Source: JAAEQG01 sp023133475 (lineage in GTDB: Bacteria; Planctomycetota; Phycisphaerae; UBA1845). From it: a stretch of DNA of 19,160 nt. The position numbers and the translations under genes are program-made. The notes beneath the pieces are model-generated. The model worked only from the letters and a program-made list of their open reading frames with translations. It made no database searches and was not told the origin of the DNA. Below are positions 17,401 through 19,160 of the stretch, in pieces (position 1 is the stretch's first letter; each line of letters begins with the position of its first letter). The stretch covers positions 1-19,160 of the forward strand of contig DAOVLE010000085.1 in assembly GCA_030631415.1 (NCBI GenBank), written 5' to 3'.

Positions 17401-18117
17401 CTCAAAGAGAATCTCCGTCGAGCAGCCGGGCACATTCTGGTAGACATACGATTGCGGGACAATCTGCGAACCGGTCGGGGCGGTGTTCCACGAAAGCTCC
17501 AGCCCGCTCACCCCCGCCGCGTTGGCGGCGAACAGGAAATATACCGGGTAAAGCCCTTCACCCTCGAACTCCAGGCTGTACCAGTAGTAGCGGAACGCAT
17601 GGTCGGGCGAACTACCGAGGAACTGGTTGCCGACCATCAGGTAGTGCCCGTCATCGCACCCGATTCCGATTTGGATATCGATTTCCGGAGTGCTGGTGTT
17701 CCGATCCAACTCTTCGGTGATTTTCAGCAGGGTGGTGGTGCGCAGGATGAAGCGTTGCGGTTGCAGCAAGCGCACCGCGTCCGGCGGCACCACTGTGTCG
17801 GCAAAGAACGCCTCGAAACTGCTGTGAATACTGACCGTCGAGCCCGGGTGTGGGAAGTCCACTCGTGGGCTTAGCAGGTCGGCATCGGGTGTCATGGCGG
17901 CGATGTGCGACGGTAGCGGCGTGGTGCCTCCCCCGATGCCCAGGAATATCTCGACGAAGAATCCGTCACCGTCCACGGTCGGGACGGTTGTTGATTCCGC
18001 CTCCGACAGCGGGACATAGACCGCCCACGCCGGCACGCTGGTCAGCGCTGCAAAACACCCCACACACAACAGAACAATAGTCCAATGCGCGCGCAATTGA
18101 AGCTTTCGTGTTGACAT
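11455..18117 (-). CDS. giant secreted multidomain protein: PA14-like, three CARDB domains, Cys-rich module, C-terminal dockerin; 2,220 aa
   Basis: Signal peptide (MSTRKLQLRAHWTIVLLCVG...WA, about 1-31). A PA14-like sugar-binding region lies at about 80-215 (DDGHYLMVGNQFLG), followed by a beta-sandwich region to about 385. Three CARDB adhesion domains follow at about 388-500, 509-625 and 631-756, each with DRVYIS/DRIYLS/DRVYLS and an E(D)DNN end. Next are a carboxypeptidase-regulatory-like segment (760-850), further Ig-like parts, a Gly/Pro linker (1318-1328), a Cys-rich hydrophobic module (about 1345-1423), a helical stretch, more beta domains and an Fn3-like domain. A type I dockerin sits at about 2119-2176 with two calcium loops (GDASGDSSVTLTD and CDLNGDHRVTTRD). 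No enzyme domain is recognised. The ATG at 18117 follows GGAGG by about 10 bases; an earlier in-frame ATG at 18252 lies beyond repeat DNA and is rejected. It lies 137 bp behind a cohesin-like PEP-CTERM gene. Confidence 0.88.
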   Translation of the reverse strand: MSTRKLQLRAHWTIVLLCVGCFAALTSVPAWAVYVPLSEAESTTVPTVDGDGFFVEIFLGIGGGTTPLPSHIAAMTPDADLLSPRVDFPHPGSTVSIHSSFEAFFADTVVPPDAVRLLQPQRFILRTTTLLKITEELDRNTSTPEIDIQIGIGCDDGHYLMVGNQFLGSSPDHAFRYYWYSLEFEGEGLYPVYFLFAANAAGVSGLELSWNTAPTGSQIVPQSYVYQNVPGCSTEILFEEYPAGTAVTDQYRDLGAVFEVLGGDLQITDAKPTEFVPVSVDRVFGDPNADPLDEGLLELRFVVPGTDTPGATNIFTCYVIDAEETGATITAYDIDDQELFFGSYNAGGATQELVEILATGIHRVVFTLGQGADTSALDNLCFNPPYRVIYPDLEVTDILLPESGLIGTAYEIGWVVINSGGYPAEAPWVDRVYISPDAEFGNGNDTPLGDFTHNDDLDLSESYVRNEQFTLPSVPGEYWIIIETDANHNVNENLNEDNNVLISPDPIIVQTPDLVVDSVVVAEVVYDGEPAEIAWTVLNNGNGQATGPWLDRIYLSEDAQYDAGVDELLGEFEQADMLDAYDTYTRTEEVIIPPGLNGNYYVIVITDAANAVTEYGGEDNNITATETQIQQLELPDFEITQFFTSDDHYVGQTFAVSWVVENTGPGTANGSWMDRVYLSDDDQLDTDPTEGDPMMSQHSIVDIIGPSGLYMRTASFDLPETAGDYWIFIVVDALETIREEDDTNNVEIIPLAVLAPEYSATVQADIETGVIGTPVTLSGVATWLDGGEPAPEVNVDIRLILRDTRRVFRVETGLDGSFSYVFTPLGDEAGVYSVSADHPVVEDPAPEDQFILYGMKANPVGRWHNLVVGTVANSTVQLRNLGDTPLTGLTFEVTGLPANLELEVTAPAGLDPQASATIEYTLNALDSSIPSANLVVTFTTTEGATATLSLNVNVRNPLPVLVADPDSLSSAMLRGERTFVEFVVTNIGGAATGELQVQLPATDWLGLASPQTFGPLQPSESATVVLQLDPADDLVLGPYTGSLVVSGSQCGVAVSFEFTAISDAVGDLRVEVTDEYTYYAEGSPRVADATVTVISLADGYQETLITDDTGIVLFVGLTEAHYDITVTAPEHGRFATTLLVPASNERQIEAFLPRQAVSYEWTVEPIDIEDNYEIVIEAEFETNVPMPVVTIDPPLVDLTNLESPFLQIDFTITNHGFIQADAARLLIGEHPRYNITPLIDDLGDLPAQSTIVVPVIIEDTEFGRNPEGRDGECVGVRFELAYDLICGIPITYLRPVFFNLPPEECPGSPGTGGGWIAPAGGPGGPGGGGDWTPIVTNPTYVTTMPCDPCDVACAVAILDCAIGFVPGIGCPWGLMRSCSGMFGPIDPISCGLTIAGCIPGIGVVPGIISCIYGIGGACWCLVEGGEPGRRNGDDFFPPLDDEDISDPKLAYYIEHANRQLAFLDYAAYLYGDDNWLYCPPEEQEVFEDWITLFQDSVADGSEQGNAISTAEHDAMLAQARPSHLTTEMINLFIERWNRTIDYWDQGIHTTDQVPQGWNTDFIDQQVQQAKLQRLMDAIDADEAEGFSEFMQSAIYGQNMLLEDLTEDTAGFCAQVTIQISQQAVVTRSAFQATLALDNTGDVYPLDNVAVEIFIKDQNGVLSNDLFGVLDPEVTGGLSAVDGTQSLGTLNDMTAQWVIVPSNDAAPVEPTVYYVSGQMSYIVEGEEVNMPLFPVAITVHPNPILHFDYFLEKIVYSDDPFTEGVVEPAVPFALGLLVRNEGAGEMKNLRITSAQPEIIENEYGLLIDFTIIGTQVGYEERSPSLTVDFGALAPSEGKVARWWMTSTLQGEFTQYSATFEQTGPLGELGLTLIESLEIHEMNHVVRIDDPQDDGLPDFLTNDTPDMEDLPDQIHSSDGEILPVTAVTEGVTDGSPTPGDLEVQLTVTMPSGWAYIRVDDPAAGDYRLIRVVRSDGREVRIGDNAWTTHRIIRPGVGDPYPEDLLHLVDLGGTGSYTLTYAPWTPAAPTLGQATATTVPLLDAGTVFEGSILHAVYEETTGKYVGLDGLLTDAAQWQTLDDWAGTVVWALTPETEYRFKSKAHPTGGDVTDFGPIGTATTTIPGDASGDSSVTLTDKLLVETAFGSRPGQPNWDPRCDLNGDHRVTTRDRRIVQLNMTKSSLDRNLIDSGSSWQSLIEPQEQQSPAGLSSSLDTAVEMNRSQ

Positions 18118-18137
18118 GATTATTAAATCCTCCGATA

Positions 18138-18222
18138 GACGGGTGGCCCACCGCTTTAGCGGTGGGGGACACGAATCGGCGGACCGTTCGCGTCCCCCAC
18201 CGCTAAAGCCATGGGCCACCCC
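18138..18222. repeat. inverted pair of the CCCACCGCTTTAGCGG repeat
   Basis: GGGTGGCCCACCGCTTTAGC starts at 18141, and an opposing copy ends GCTAAAGCC..GGGCCACCCCT at 18222; over about 36 bp they differ at about two positions. The third full copy is at 8707-8745, covering the uvrB stop. The pair sits between the cohesin-like and CARDB genes and could form a hairpin in a shared transcript, tuning their relative expression. Confidence 0.85.
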
Positions 18223-18254
18223 TAATCCCTCATTTGAGCTGTAACAGAACACTA

Positions 18255-18848
18255 CTACTGCCCGATGCCTGCGCGGCGTCTGGCCAATAATGCTCCCAAG
18301 GCGAGCAGCAGAGCCAGCCCGGGTTCCGGCACGATGATTGTTGCACCACCGATCACCGTCTGGGCGAAATCGGGGATGTCGTCGCCGTATTGGTCGAACA
18401 GTTCCAGCGCTGCCGCGTCGATCGTCACCTCAAATGCCCCCCAGGCATCGAGCGAGGTCTCGACCTCGATGATAGCCAGCAGATCGTTGACCCCAGCCGT
18501 AGTCGTAACCTCGATATCCGGCGGGCTGGTCATGTCGCCGACCGCCAGCAGGTCGTCGTCGATGACCATGCCCTGGAACAGATCGTTGAAACCATGGAAG
18601 CAATACTGCGGATCATCATGGCCGAAGGCGCTGAGAAACCCCACCGACCCGGTTGCCTCGGGCTCGGGAGTCAGCCCCAGTTCCAGGTAGAACCCGGAAA
18701 GCTGCGTCGCGTCCACCAGGCGGACCTCGAACTGCGCGGTATCGCCAGGGGCTACGAGTATCTCCTCCGGGACAATTTCAAGCGTTGGGGCAGCATCAGC
18801 CCCGGAAACCACGGCAAGGGCCAACGAAAGAGCAATAAAGGATCGCAT
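18255..18848 (-). CDS. PEP-CTERM protein with a cohesin-like domain, 197 aa
   Basis: Signal peptide MRSFIALSLALAVVSGADA, one beta-rich domain of about 140 residues, then a PEP-CTERM sorting signal (VPEP, Leu/Ala-rich helix, ARRRAG). The domain begins LEIVPEEILVAPGDTAQFEV, the pattern of cohesin modules, whose first strands carry a PGD turn before a valine-rich strand and a conserved Gly-Phe/Tyr (LSGFYLEL). It ends with DLLAIIEVET...GAFEVTIDAAALELFDQYGDDI, again like the closing cohesin strands. Cohesins bind dockerins, and the next gene on this strand encodes a dockerin protein. I chose the ATG at 18848 because GGAGGAAA lies 4 bases upstream; an earlier in-frame ATG at 18893 would bury the signal peptide. 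Export and surface sorting are confident; the cohesin call is moderate. Confidence 0.82.
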   Translation of the reverse strand: MRSFIALSLALAVVSGADAAPTLEIVPEEILVAPGDTAQFEVRLVDATQLSGFYLELGLTPEPEATGSVGFLSAFGHDDPQYCFHGFNDLFQGMVIDDDLLAVGDMTSPPDIEVTTTAGVNDLLAIIEVETSLDAWGAFEVTIDAAALELFDQYGDDIPDFAQTVIGGATIIVPEPGLALLLALGALLARRRAGIGQ

Positions 18849-19068
18849 TCGATTTCCTCCCCAACCTGCATCAACAGGCAAAAACCATCCCAAACCTTTA
18901 TGGTTTTGGGCATTGTTCCATCTCTCTCAATATTTCCGGTACTATCTCTATCGCATTATTCCGGCATTGGCATGCAATTACCCCCTCTGGATTACCCCCC
19001 ATCAAAGCATCGTAAACCGATCGCTGAAGCACCAGCATACCACATCAACCCCCAGCGAGTCAACAGGT
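18849..19068. other. upstream region of the cohesin-like gene, no gene seen
   Basis: It holds the GGAGGAAA ribosome binding site (18853-18860) and a small hairpin around AAAACCAT/ATGGTTTT near 18884-18907; the rest is featureless. The promoter of the minus-strand group should lie here, but I could not pick one with confidence. Confidence 0.4.
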
Positions 19069-19160
19069 TGTAGGGCGGGTTCCACCTGCCGAATCGAGGC
19101 AAGAGGCAAGAGATGTAGGGCGGGTTCCACCCACCGCACCATGCCACAAAGGCGGGTGGA
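19069..19160 (+). repeat. repeat cluster at the window edge (TAGGGCGGGTT copies plus AGGCAAG units)
   Basis: One copy begins at 19069 and is followed by GAATCG and two AGGCAAG units (19097-19110), matching the cluster inside uvrB at 8649-8690 with one difference over about 43 bp. A second copy begins at 19114, and the start of an opposing arm (GGCGGGTGGA, 19151-19160) runs off the window, so an inverted pair is probably cut by the edge. Confidence 0.8.

Noticed and set aside
16759..17874. 371-residue plus-strand open frame (and similar ones at 11965-12555, 12559-13344, 13753-14664)
   Set aside because: All are antisense to the giant CARDB gene; they are Arg/His/Val-rich shadows of GC-rich codons, whereas the minus frame has recognisable domains throughout.
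18118..18252. 45-residue N-terminal extension of the giant protein
   Set aside because: It is translated from the CCCACCGCTTTAGCGG inverted repeat; the ATG at 18117 has GGAGG upstream and starts a signal peptide.

Overview
The window looks like part of a Planctomycetota (Phycisphaerae-like) chromosome. This rests on two PEP-CTERM proteins with Arg-rich tails, a 2,220-residue exported CARDB/dockerin protein, a double-FHA protein, GC-rich codon use and dense dispersed hairpin repeats between genes. The lineage is inferred from style; no rRNA or other marker is present.

Layout. Positions 1-555 hold a possible 3' end of an upstream gene and a MITE-like element with its own target-site duplication. 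Next is a plus-strand block: a 53-residue single-pass membrane protein (556-717) coupled to a CgeB/Maf-like glycosyltransferase candidate (719-2563), a double-FHA protein (2933-3739) that seems to have lost its acidic tail by a frameshift, and an exported protein with two cyclophilin domains inside an 812-bp internal duplication (4106-6418). These are followed by uvrB (6655-8727) and nadC (8782-9672). The rest is on the minus strand. In transcription order it has a cohesin-like PEP-CTERM protein (18848-18255), the giant CARDB/dockerin protein (18117-11455) and a second PEP-CTERM protein with a CxxCH motif (10738-9875).

How the genes may work together. uvrB and nadC are housekeeping genes. The minus-strand group reads as a cell-surface module: a cohesin-like protein carrying a membrane-sorting tail lies directly upstream of a protein ending in a dockerin, so the pair may form an anchored receptor-ligand couple. 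That pairing is inference from fold-level resemblance and gene order.

The most unusual feature is the intergenic DNA. At least five families of short hairpin repeats (cores TAGGGCGGGTT, CCCACCGCTTTAGCGG, TTAATCGACAGCCC, GTAGCGTCRCCCCTTG, GTACCGCCGGC), a large 348-bp palindromic element and runs of 7-9 nt tandem units recur. They are often nested concentrically, with one inverted pair inside the loop of another. Several genes end inside them: the last 25 codons and the stop of uvrB are repeat-derived, the stop of the cyclophilin gene lies in a 7-nt tandem run, and the detached FHA tail ends in another repeat.
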